Position numbers and translations under genes: made by a program. A stretch of 64,000 nt of DNA. Origin: Ditylenchus dipsaci. Taxonomy: Eukaryota; Nematoda; Chromadorea; Rhabditida; Anguinidae. The notes under the pieces were generated by a model. It made no database searches and was not told the origin of the DNA. It was given only the letters and a program-made list of their open reading frames with translations. The DNA is taken from assembly GCA_004194705.1 (NCBI GenBank), contig SADC01001289.1:434001-498000 (forward strand), in the 5' to 3' direction. Below, piece after piece: positions 34,115-46,700 of this stretch. Numbering within the stretch: the first letter of the stretch is position 1; each line of letters starts with the position of its first letter.

Positions 34115-34405
34115 GCAAAAAAAGTCTTTAGCTGCAGAAAAAGCCTTTTAGCTGCAGAAAAAGTCCTTTAACTGTAAATAAAAGTCGATTAGCTGCAGAA
34201 AAAAGTCTTTTAGATGCAAAAAAAAGTCTTTTAGCTGCAAAGGCAATTAGCTGCAAAAAAAGTCTTTTAGCTGCAGAAAAAAGTCGATTAGCTGTAAAAA
34301 AGTCTTTCAGATGCAAAAAGAAGTCTTTTAGCTGCAAAAATTAGATGCAAAAAAAAGTCTTTTAGATGCAAAAAAAGTCTTTTAGCTGCAAAAAAAAGCT
34401 TTGTC
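34115..34405. repeat. tandem array of AAAAAGTCTTTTAGCTGCAG
   Basis: About fourteen imperfect 18-24 nt units. The open frame through it on the minus strand is simply the translated repeat. Confidence 0.85.
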
Positions 34406-34474
34406 CTAAAAAAAGTGTCGGACCCAAGGCGGGAACGAACTTTTGGAGGTGCCACTGAATCGAGACTCCATTGT

Positions 34475-35290
34475 AGTCAAAACCGTTACATTTTTAATTG
34501 ATTGGCTTGCTAAATATGATTCTTCTAAAGGCACGTTCACAATGAGTGTCGACCTGAGTGTGAGATTTGGGTGTTTTTAACGCGGGAAGAGCTGTACTTT
34601 TTTTATTGACCAAAACTTTTTTTCTGTTGCATCATTTTGTAGCTAAGATTCAGGCTTCAAAATGAGTATTGATAAGCCACATCTGAAATGAAAAATTGGG
34701 GTAAAAATGCACTCAGGTCGACACTCAGGCCCACACTCTGTGAGTGTCGACCCGAGTGTCGACCTGAGTGCGGACCTAAGCATTTTTACCCCAATTTTTC
34801 ATTTCAAATGTGGCTTGTCAATACCTTATTTTGAAGCCCTGAATCTTAGCTACAAAATGATACCAACAGAAAAAAGTTTTGGTCAAGAAAAAAAGTACAG
34901 CTCTTCCCGCGTTAAAAAACGCTTGGGTCGACACTTTTATGTGAACGTACCTTAAGTGATTTCATGGATATTCTCATTCACAAGTGGATACTCAAATTGA
35001 TGCCAGAGAGAAGGGCTACATTTGAGCATAAGGTTGTTAATGACCATATCTGCAAAATTTACTAAAAACCGCTAAACTTCTGGAGTCCTGAACTTTTTTG
35101 AAAACTTTTGGTGTTTTTAGTGAATTTTGCAAATATGGTCATTCACAACCTTATGCTCAAAATGTAGCCCTTCTCTCTGTCATCAATTTAAGTATCAACT
35201 TGTAAATGAGAATATCCAAGAAATTACTTAGAAAAACCATAAATAGTAAACTAATTAATTAAAAATGTAACGGTTTTGGCTACAATGGTT
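34475..35290. repeat. two palindromes nested in a third
   Basis: Outer arms CAAAACCGTTACATTTTTAATT (34481) and AATTAAAAATGTAACGGTTTTG (35257). Inside lie 34535-34955 (GTTCACA..GTGTCGACCTGAGTG repeats, GAGCTGTACTTTTTTT) and 34962-35232 (GGCTACATTTGAGCATAAGGTTGT and its mirror). Just outside is pogo-like GTGTCGGACCCAAGGCGGGAACGAAC at 34414-34440. Confidence 0.75.
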
Positions 35291-35481
35291 TTTGGCGGAA
35301 AGAATTTGGGCGGGAACGAGGTAGAGCCCCAATACACCACCAAATCTTATGATTGACTATGTTATCGTTAACACTATATTGTTTCTACTCAACTCCCAAA
35401 TAGAATTTTTAACCCCTTAAAATTAGCCCATAGGAAAAACGAATGTCCAAGCCAAAAAAGTTTTATGGTATATAAGGTTTT

Positions 35482-35709
35482 GGCGCTACTCGGTCTTACC
35501 CCTCCCAAAAACAGCTACTCAGTTTTACTCCTCCCAATAATTTTTAGGTTTAGCCCTTAGGCTCAGCTCTCAGGCTGAGGCTTAGGGCCAAAACATTACT
35601 AATTACAGCTTCATTTCAAAGAAAAAGGTATGATCTAGGTGGCCCTAAAAATATTAGGAGGGTAAAACCGAGTAGCTTATTAGGGGGGGGGGTATAAACG
35701 AGTAGCGCC
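35482..35709. mobile_element. hAT-type MITE GGCGCTACTCG with 8-bp duplication
   Basis: AAGGTTTT lies on both sides (35474-35481 and 35710-35717). Ends GGCGCTACTCGG and CGAGTAGCGCC, then TTACCCCTCCC and its mirror. A second copy is at 46087-46302. Confidence 0.8.
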
Positions 35710-35717
35710 AAGGTTTT

Positions 35718-36782
35718 TCAATAGCTTACGGACACTATGTGAAATTCCCTTGTTAGTGGGAGGCTGAGCCTAAAGCACAACAGAAGGACCAGAGCAAAAA
35801 AGGGCCAGATTTCAATATATAGGGCCGAATAATTTACTGCGATTCAATTATTTTGAACAAAATAAAATTCAAAAAGATCCCTTGACCAGTGTATGTATTC
35901 TGATTAGCCCCTTCCCCAAGCAAACAGATACAAAAGCAGAAACACCAGCGCATACAAACACCTTTTACTACATTCGTGCTATCCCACTGCTAGTAGATTC
36001 ATAAAAGTGGAGATTGTGCAAACAAATTCTTCACCAGGAGAACATTTTTACTCCGTTAAAGATTTTATAAAACATTTTTTGCTTTAGGGCTTTTTGTCTG
36101 ACAGAACAATTGTTTAAGAGTGCGTTTTGTCAACATATGCTCTTAAGTCCACTGATGACGACGTCTCTTCTCTTTTAAGTCATGTTGGAAAATGCTGCTT
36201 TTCGAGTAATTGCCACCAATCAGCCGCCATCATAGTAATTCCTCACTCATTGAGTTTTGTATTCACAAAATACGGTTTTCAGCTATTTTTTGTATAAGAA
36301 AAGTTTTATCGCTATTTTTTATTCATGTTATTTGTTATAAAATGTAACATTCGAATTTCTACAGGGTATGGCAAATATTTTGAACTATTTAAAATGGCCA
36401 TAATAGTAGTATATGAAAGGGCGGTTCGAGCGCAGTCATTCACAAATTTTTTTGTCTAGAAAAACAGATGATTTACGCATAAAACATTACATATTCAGCA
36501 TATATGTGATCAATTTCAACGTAAAAAGAGCTATAAATTCATGAACTCTCGTGAATGAAATTTTCATAAAACAGCAAAAAATGTCAAATATCTCAAGTAT
36601 TTATTTTAAGTACTTGAGTTGAGTTGATGTTTTGCATTTATGATACTGCTTTGCGTCAAACCACTGGGTGAAGGGTTTAGAGGCTCAGTTGTAGCAGGCA
36701 GATGAATTGGGGTGAATGTTGCTGACCTTCCCGGACTCTTCTTTTAGTGGCTGGAAATTTGTCACTCCTGCCAAGATCGCCA
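35718..36782. other. intergenic, plus LTR-element internal remnant at the right end
   Basis: No gene. 36720-36782 reads on the minus strand as TGGCGATCTTGGCAGG right beside an LTR end, the arrangement of a primer-binding site. Confidence 0.4.
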
Positions 36783-37009
36783 TGTTGTTCTGGTCTTTCT
36801 GCGACAATATTTATTCACACCAACACTAATCACACATACAACAAGATTAACTTAATCAACGAAAAGCCCCCCTTTTTCTCTATCTTCCCTCCTTTTATAC
36901 TGAGCCAAGGGGGCTGGGCTTGAGTCTTGGCTTGAGTAACTTGAGTCTGGATTTAGGAACAAGTAGGACAGTATAATCTAACTAAAATAACTATAACTAG
37001 CAAAATAAC
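36783..37009 (-). mobile_element. LTR remnant with adjoining primer-binding-like site
   Basis: TGTTGTTCTGG to AAAATAACA on the plus strand; TATA-like TTTTATACTGA and a C-rich tract inside. The minus strand leaves the LTR into TGGCGATCTTGGCAGG. No second LTR seen. Boundaries approximate. Confidence 0.5.
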
Positions 37010-37784
37010 AAGCGAAATTCAGGTACCTTTAGTACTGTCTACCCCTTTAGTCGAACTTTGGTACTCTTCAGTACCTTAAGCGCTGTAATTCAGGCACCCT
37101 TTAGTACCCTTTATCTTGATTTTCCAAGGCAAAAAGTCTGAGTCTTGGTCAAAAAAATTAAAAAAATGTCTCTTCGCCACCTGAAAATGTGTTTTCTCTA
37201 TGTTTCACCAAATTCTCGCTATTTTTTTCACTAAAATGGAGAATGAGGACTAAAGATAAAATTTATAAAATCGGGCTAAAAAAGTGTCGGACAGTATGTG
37301 GGTTCTATTTTTAGGGGTCTCTTAAGTTGGGGGTTAACTGTATTTCCATCTATCAATAACTAAAATTTCGAAAACTTTGTTCTCAGTAAACTTGATTTGT
37401 TTCATTTTTGCATGGTAAGTAGGTCACCATATTTTTGATAAATTTCTTTTCAAAATAAGCACAAAAGAGATTATACACCCAAAATCCTTAAAAATCACAG
37501 TTAATACGCAATATATTGATGCAATCTCACGGTCATTCATACTTTTAAAGCCATAACATTATCCTGATATTATGTTCGCAATAATGCAATAAAAAAAACT
37601 CCATAAATATTTGTCTTCTGCATTCATTTGTTGTTCATTTCGGAAGCAAACATTTTTGCTTGACTCTGAAAACAATAATTCCCTTGGTCAATTTTTAGGG
37701 TAATTCTGCTTATGAAACTTATGATTTTCGGCTTCAAAATGGCAGATTTAAATTTCTAGTTCAGTGTTGCTATAAAAATTATCA

Positions 37785-40700
37785 ATGTATTTTCAACATC
37801 CACTAAGGCATGCTAATTACATATTTTTTGCTATTCTATTTTGTCGAAATGTGGCTCAAAACCATGATGGATCTAGTGAAAGCGAAGCATCCACACCCAT
37901 TAGAACTCAACCATTACCTCCCAGATCTCCCACGCTTAATGCGGGTAGAAGTCCTCGTCCAATCAGGCCAAATTCCGGCGAAGCATTTGTTAGAAGCAAT
38001 GAAACCTTTTTAACTAATTTTCAACAACAAGAAGTTCTTCCTTTTGCAAATTCAACTGATAACTTAACTACTATTAATCTGATTGGTAGAAAAGAAGAGC
38101 CCTACGTTGGTATTAGGATCAGATTTAACGAACCTTTTTTTGAGGAAACTGCTAGACTATTTTGTAAGTTTTTGTTCATTTTTTTTTATTTTCAAGGTGC
38201 ATTTTTAATCTAACAGAGTTGATATGTAAAAATAGAAAAAGTCATAAAGAGCCATCTTTCTAGACACACAGACATCTGATTTAGTAAATAAATATCTAAT
38301 GCTGCTTAAAATGAGCGGCCAACTTTTGTGACTAGAAATTTCTTTGTTGCAGGGCTCACTGGATGAGCGTGATTGCTTTTTTGGCCAAAATGGTGCGCAG
38401 GTTCGACCCCAGCAGCCCAAGTACCAGCCCCCCCCCCCTCAAAAGATTATTTTTCTGTAAGCCAACTTTTTTTATTTTTCACCTATTACACACCTTTTGC
38501 ACCGACAATACCAAGTCTTTTTGGCTGCTTCGGGGCCAAAGACCAGCACACTCCACATTGCAATAGATTGGGGTGAAAAAAAATCAAAGGAACCAAAAAA
38601 GGTAGGCTCACAGAAAAATACTCTTTGGAATGGGCGGGCATTTTGGCTTTTAAAAACTGGTGGCACTCCATTTTTTTGGCTTTTCTGACTAATTTTTTAA
38701 ACTAGTTTTATTTTGATTCCAGATTTGAAATCAGTGACCTAAAATACATCTAGACATCGATCGAACAAGCCAAAATAACTAGCGTGCCACCAGGTTGGAT
38801 CGAACCTGCGCATAATTTTTGGCCACCAACAACTAGCGCTTCTCCACTGCGCCATGCATCGAAGACATTTTTAATAGCACAAGTCGCCCACTCTCTTTAA
38901 AACCCGTACATATACTTATTAAATCTCGTTTAGACACTGTTTTTAGTCATGAAGTGCAAAACATAAAAATTATGCCACAAAGACAATGCTTTCAGGAAGG
39001 TTGCTTTAATTTACACACATTCCGTATCACTGGCTTTCAACGGCCAAGAGGTGAATAAGTCAACAAGTGTCTTATTTTTACAAAAACTATAAATTTAGGC
39101 ATTACTCTTAGGCCTCTTTCTCCAAATTTATTGTTACTTAATATTTTTGCATTTGATGTAGAGTAAGATTTGTTGTTTGAGGCACTAATTTATTGCGCAA
39201 AAGCATAATTTCAGCATAACGGGCCTTCTAAACGGCAACGTTCAGTTGCTATTAACACCAGTGCCTGTGTCAGGCAATATTATTGTCGGGTCACGCCAGC
39301 TCTCTATTACGGCAGCTTTTGATTTGCAGAAAAATCAGCTGAAAGTTCCTTTTTTAAGAATGCAGAGCTGCGAGCTTAGAAGTGGTAAAACAATCGATTC
39401 TTAAGTTTTTGCATATCTTTGTGAGTGTTGCAGGATTTGTGAACACACATGTGTCTGATCTTGGACTGTTGACTGATTCAATCAACTTAAAATACAAAGT
39501 AATTTTTGCAATTTTTTTATAAAATACCGTTCTGTCTCTATTAGAAGACCCGCCCCTGGTTCAAAATCGTGTTTTTGGCGTTGTGCTTTTGACCCACTTT
39601 TTGAAGTCTTCTCTCAGATAAATTACCACCCGTTTTGTAGCTCATCTCACTGGCTACAAAATAAGTAGTAACTTGCTTGAGAGTAATACAGTCAAACCTC
39701 GATAAACGGGCGCCCCAAAAGTTCGTTACCCAGCTGGGTCCGACACTTTTTTTAGCTCGATTTTCAAAGTTTTTTTTTAAATTCTATTCTGACAGTCTGG
39801 TCCTGAATATTGCAAGGATTCTGATTTTACCGATCGTTTTTCAGAATCCAAAAAATTTTTTCTCTCGATAAACGGGCACCCATATCAGAAATAGGGAGCC
39901 CGTTTATCGAGGTTTTGCTTTTTAACAGAAAAAAGATTTTGTATTCTGAAAAACCATCGGTGAAATCGGAATCCTTGCGATATTTGGGATCGCACTCTCA
40001 GAACAGAATTTAATAAAAGCTGTGAAAATCAAGCTAATGAAAATGTCGACCCAGCTGGGAAACGAACTTTTGAGGGTGCCCGTTTATCGAGGTTTGACTG
40101 TAATCACAAATCAGGTCAAAAACACAATGCCAAGAAAACGATTTTGAACCGAGAGGGGGGGTATCTTCTATTAGGAAGAATACGGTAGTTCAACCTCAGC
40201 GATTCAGACAGAGATGGTGACTAAAGCCAAAGAAATGATCACATCGACCATTTGCAACCAAATAGAACAGACCATAAAGGCTCAAGTTAATGAAAGGTTG
40301 AGACGGATGCCGAGACACATTTCAGTGGCTACAATATTGAGTATTTTTTCAAAAGAAGATAAGGTTTGAGAAAAAAGCTCGAAATATTTTTAAATTTTCA
40401 GTTTTAGTGTCCGCCTTCGACACCACAGCCATGTGAAAATAATCAGCAAGCTTCCTTTTCTGCTACTACAGAAACCATAAGACATGATAGACGCCTTACT
40501 CCTAAATTTTACGACTATCTTCATTCTCAAAGTTTATTTTATATATATAGAAATCATTATATTGACATTTTTTCAACTGCTCTAAACTACACCTTTACCT
40601 TAATCCCAAAAAAAAATCAAAAAGGCAATTTTTGGTCAGGAAATTGTGTCATCCGAGCATTTCTATCGTTTTATACTCTCACATTAAAAGTGATTTAGGG

Positions 40701-43700
40701 AAAATTTTAAAGGTTGTCTAAAGTTATAAATCGAGTTCAAAAATAAGGCGGCCGGCCGCTCTATTAGAGTGAATACGGTAACTTATTTCTCAGTATTAAG
40801 ATTATCCTTTTGTACAACACTGGACGCAAAAAATTAGACGGAAGAGACAATCTCACAACAATCGAGGTCAACAACTATCTCATTCTTCACAGAGTAATAA
40901 TGCCAAGAAGACAAAAGAAGCTCAGAAAGACAATGACCGTGGAATCGCCACCATAAGTGAAAGTAATTTTGTTGTAATATAAAAGTTAGAATTATATACT
41001 TACAAGGAAACCACCCAAGCTGTCTTTCCGATGCTATTTCGAGACCTATATAAAAAATTTCGCCATGGTCGGTTTAGTGTGTGAAATTTCAACATTTTCG
41101 GCGGACAGCGAAAAAATGACGAGGAAAGGCGGCTAGAAAGTGCGAAAAAGTGCTTACTCCCCCCTGTGGTTTTAAAATTTTTTTAAGCGAAAGCATCCAG
41201 TAAATTTTAAATCTCATTGTGGGATCTTTTTTCTTAGTCTATTGCGCATATTGCGATAGCATTTTTGCTATATTAATTATATTGTAGGCAAAAGCTGAGT
41301 AATTAATAATTATTCCATAAGTGGTTGTCGGAAATTGCGAGAGTTTGAATTTAAATTTATTTATACTGGAAAAATGGCTAAAATCAGAAAAGGAATACTT
41401 TCTGGCTGCTTGTCCTCATCGTTCTTCTCGCTGTCCCCTCAACGTTATTGAAATTTCACTCACTAAACCGAGCGTGGCTGTTCTATTCTATTTCACATAG
41501 GTCTTGAAATCGTAAAGACAGCTTGGGTGGTTCCCTTGTTTTTCATCCAACCTTTTCTTTTTCACAATTAAAACAATTTATTACCATAACAGTTTTTTAT
41601 TTAAAATTCATTTCAATATTTCAGTAATTCCTGAAATGGAAGACGAAGAGGATGTAGAACAAGAGCAGCTACCGAAATTATCATCTAATCCAAAAAAGCC
41701 TGAGATGAGTAAACGTCACTATGTGATCACCTCTTTGAGTCCGAAGCAAACCTCTGCGTTGGTGAACAGTAGCAAAGAAGCACTTAAAAAAAGTTCTAGT
41801 GCTGTATTACAAAAACGACAACGCCCTAAGTTTCGGCTCAGACAAGAGCCTGAAAACAAGTCAACAGATACCAATGACAGTGGAGAAGATACTGGCTCAG
41901 TGGAAATATTTCGTCGACCAGACAATAGCTTGGAGGTTAGAGAAAGGGTCAGCAATCAAAAAAGCAGAGGAGAGTTAAAGAAAGGCAAGACCAATGATAC
42001 TATTAAGGAAGAAGGCAAAGGGACACCGGTAGTCAACAAGGACATGGGAGATCTGGGAGTCTTGCTTCAGTTTTTGGACTTGGTTGGTCACTTTATATGA
42101 ATTTAAACTAAAATTTGGAAGAAAAATATAATTAATTGCTAACTAATTTAGAAGAATTAAATTTTTTTAGAATGATCTAACCTTTTTTCGAATTTTTTTG
42201 CTGATTTTTTTGAATTTTCTGTGAAAACTCAAAAATTTAAATGAAGTCGAAACCTTAGTCTAAACCCTTAATCTTCTTCCTTCCTGAAATCATTGAATAG
42301 ATTATAACAGATTTTTTAAAAGCTGAAAATCAAGGCTACAGGTAAAAAACTTGAAAATTAAAAAAAAAATTTTTTGATAAATATAAATCGGGCACTTAAA
42401 AGGCATGTTCTCGACTTTGAAAAGCTTGTTCATGGTGGCGTAAAAAACGCGGGCACTTTAAAAGTTTTAGTAGGTAGCTCATGGCCCCAACGATTTCCCC
42501 AAGAAAATCGATGACCGTGGTTAAGCTACCTAAGAGCTTTGTGGTGTTGCTCTTCATCACAGCCGGCATTGTTGTAATGGTTTCCAAAGGCTTGCCACCC
42601 AAAAATCGAAAACCGAACGGCCAAGGGGTTACGTAGGTCACTTTTTTAAAAGTGCCCGAGTTTTTGTGCACCACCCTGTTTTTCTTGTCTTGGTCATATT
42701 GACCTTTAGAGGGCATCATTTTCAGCTTGGTCATGCATGTTGTTTTTTTTTGAGAAATAACTTGGTCTCCCTGTCTATTAAAGATATGTTAATAATATGG
42801 TTATTGTGATCCGGGTGATTATTGTTAACAGGATCATCTTAACCATGATCATCTTCAAAACAATAGGTACCAAGGCAAAATAATGCCAACTTGTCTGTCT
42901 TGTCTTTTGTCTTTACCACTTTACCGATATTTATCACTTTTTTATTTGCTTATAAACAATAATTTTGATATTTGAGAATTTTTCAGAATGCTCTTGGAAG
43001 AATCTTCATTGATCTCGACTTTCTTGACTCAAGTGCCGGTTCCGACTCTTTTGGCGTGGGCATAAATGGAGATGTGTTTCTCAAGGGTCCACAGCCTATC
43101 ACTTACGTTAACAAAGGTGTTCGGGAAGTGCTAATTCTGGCTTCTCAAGGCAAACTAAGAAAAGATAATACCAGTCAGGCATCTTCTTTTTCTTCCGACA
43201 AAGAAACTCCTAAAGATGAGAAGAGCAAAACAGACAGCACCCCACAAAATAATTTTGATCTGCAAGATATGCTAGAGTTATTGCAGCCGCCTAAGCTTAA
43301 ATTTCCTAATAACAGTGGTGCAGACGACATAGCGAAAGGATCAAGGAAAACACTGGAAATGATATTCTCAGAACTGCAGCCTAATTTAGTTTTACTACAA
43401 GCACACAGGTGAGAAAAAAATCCGATATTAGAAAAAGCCAAAAAATTATTTCAAATGTTTTTTGAAATCAGAATTTCTGTAATTTTGGACTAGTTCATAT
43501 AAACTTTTCTTCTATCATTTTCTTAATTCTGAGAACTTTTCCTAAATTGTGTTTAAGACTTTTTCTAAATACAGTTAAACCACGATTTAACGACCCCCAC
43601 TTCAAGTTCGTTCACACCTAGGGTCCGACACTTTATTAACCCCTTTTTCGAAATAATCTATCGATTCTGTTGTGACAGACTGGTTGCAAATATGGTGATT

Positions 43701-46700
43701 TGCCGATCGTTTTTCAAAAACCTAGAGTTTTTGCTTTAAAAAAAAGCAAAAGCTCGATTTAACGATTCTCTAATTTTTGAAAGGGGGTCGTTAAATCGAG
43801 GTTTTGACTTTTTAAGAGCAAAAACTTCAGGTTTTTTGAAAAACGATCGTCGAAATCGGAATCCTCACGATATTTGCAACCAGAGCGTTGAAACGGTGTC
43901 GATAAAATATTTCGAAAAAGGGTTAAAAAGTGTCGGACCCTAGGTGTGAACGAACTTGAGGTGGGGGTCGTTAAATCAAGGTTTGACTGTAGCTTTTATG
44001 CGCTAACAACTATAAAAACGTTCTATTATAACATTTTTTCATATAAAAATACTATAAAAAATTTTTTTTTGACTAAAAGCTGAATTTTCGTCTTGGGATT
44101 CCAAGATGAATCAAAGACTAACAAGGGACATCCACTAATTCCACTATTCTGATAACTCTATCTTTTATAGCGCAGTCGATTAAATATACAAATTTAAATA
44201 CAGTCTACTCTCGAAATAGTGATAATGCAATAAGTTCGTTCCCGCCTAGACTCCGGCACTTTTTTTGATTGATCAGTCTAATCAGAAACATCGCAACGAT
44301 CCCAATGTTGCCAATCGTATGGCAAGCATCGATTTTTAAGGAAAAAATTTCGAAATCTTTTTGTATTTTACAATTTTATTGTTTCATAGCGTTGAAAAAT
44401 GACATAATGACACAAAAATGTTACATATAAACTTTCTTGAATTTTCTTCTTGAAAGTTTTAAAAAATAAGAAAAATGGCAAAAACATTTGTTTATAGATT
44501 TTTTTCTGCTGCTTGATATAAATTTTGCAATCATTTTGCATTATTGCTCATATGAATCTTGCTGGATGTTCTAAACTGATTCGTCATAAAAGTGTATTGT
44601 TAAAAAAAAGCTTCTCACTTTTTGCCAGCTTTAATACCAGCGTCAAGCATTTTTCTTTGTGATGGCTTAATTTGCTTTTTAGCTTCCTTTTCTGTCATCC
44701 ATTGTGGAGCTCTGGCTTCACTAAGATCTACCTAAAAGTTATAGATAATTGTAAGTTCGTAATAAAATTACAACTTACGCCTTCTAATTCTTCAGCAGTT
44801 GCATCTCGGCAATATCGTGATATATATAATGCAGTATCTTTTTTTATTTTCTTGAATGAAGTAGTGTAAAACTTATTATTATTTATGCTAAAAATACCTT
44901 ATTTTCTTCTAGGTCTGGGAAACTTCCAACTACTTAAGAATTAAATCGTAATGAAAATTCAAAAAATTGCCGAAAAATATAGATCTTACATGTTAAATTA
45001 TCTGGGCCAACATACGTTTCAGCTTCTTCTAGTACTTCTCTGTGAGCTAAAAGGAGTAATTTCACATGTCATTTTTATAACGAATTATTCAACAAATAGT
45101 TTTTATTTAAAGGACCATGGTCGTGCAAGGCCCAGCAATTGTTGAAATTTGAATTGGCGGGGACCCAAAAAGATTTTTCGCTGCAAGACATTTTATTAAT
45201 AAAACATTTTTGTCGCTTCAATTTTTGAATTCCGTCAAACCCAGCAATTGTAGTTGCAGCGAAAAGCATGAGTACTCAATTAAATCCATGTCATTCAGCC
45301 GGGTCGGATCCCGAGGTTGAAAATGAGCTGGACCTTTTCGAAGTGTCGTGTGCTCTGAGTTTTGGATTTGCCGAGCCTTTGGCTCAGTTTTCATTCTGTA
45401 GGTGGCTGCTCAGTCTGTAAAACGAAGATGCCAGAACAAGTAAAACGCGACTGTTCATACCGATTCTTCTCAGATTCCCCTGCTCTTTTGTAGGGTTGTC
45501 GGGAAAACGAAATTTCTAGTTACCCTAACCTGTGTGACCGCTGATTGGAACCAGTCACCCAGTGACATACTATCACGGAATCAGTCACCCGAGCCGACAA
45601 CCGAACCTGAAGCTCGTCAAATCCAAAACTAAGAGCACACGACACTCCGAAGAGGTCTAGCTCATTCTCAACCTGGGGATCCGACCCGGCTGAATAACAT
45701 GGGTATAATTGAGTATTCATTCTTTTCGCTGCAACCATAATTGCTGGGTTTGACGGAATTCAAATTAAAGCGACAAAAACGTTTTTTAATAAAATGTCTT
45801 GCAGCGAAAAATCTTTTTGGGTCCCGCCAATTCAAATTTCAACAATTGCTGGGCCTTGCACGACCATGGTCCTTTAAGTATAAAAATGGTGATACAGCCT
45901 TCCTCTTGGAAAAAATACAAAGCTTATCTCAATATTTTTATAAAAATAATAAATCCTGTGTCTTTTTTATAGTAAAAATTTCTTGTGAGTTTTCAAAAAT
46001 CGAAGAAATATTTCACCGAATTCAAAATCTTTTAAAAAAAATTTTTGAACGCAGCGGAATTCTCAAAATTTCAACTTTAAACAAACTAGGCGCTACTCAG
46101 TTTCACCCCTCCCATAATTTTTAGGCTTAGCCCTTAGGCTTAGCCTGAGGCTTTGGCTTAGGCTTTGGTCTTTAGGCTCAGGGACAAACTATTACTGACT
46201 CCAGCTTTTTTTTTAAAAGTATTGTTTTAGGTACTTCTTAAAAATTTTGGGAGGGGTAAAACCGAGTAGCTTTTCGGGAGAGGTAAAAACAAGTAGCGTC
46301 CAAAATTATTCTCTATCCCAATATCTGTTGCCAAAATATGCCTTTGGCCCCCTGTTGTTTTTCTTGAAAAATGACTTTGGCCTACCCCTGTTTATTATGG
46401 TTGCGATAACACTGTGATTATGGTGATTATCGTTAACATGATCACCTTAAAAACAACGGGGAGGACCAAGGCATATTTTGGCAACAGATAGTAAGATAGA
46501 ACCCAAAATTATTGAACGATTATTTGTTGAAGTGTATTTAAATTTTTCAAAAAAACTATGAACTTTCGACCTATCGAGCTCAACGCTTTATGAGAATACC
46601 TTATTTCTTCTAAAAAGGCCCCGGGTAGACTTTTTAACAACCCCAATATCTGATTTTTTTTTCGATTTTGAGATTTTCGTGTGCTCATCAAAAATGGTAG

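Noticed and set aside
34128..34337. 69-codon open frame on the minus strand
   Set aside because: It is the translation of the AAAAAGTCTTTTAGCTGCAG tandem array.
41719..43441. Minus-strand open frames opposite BPI exons 8 and 9
   Set aside because: Shadows of well-phased plus-strand exons.
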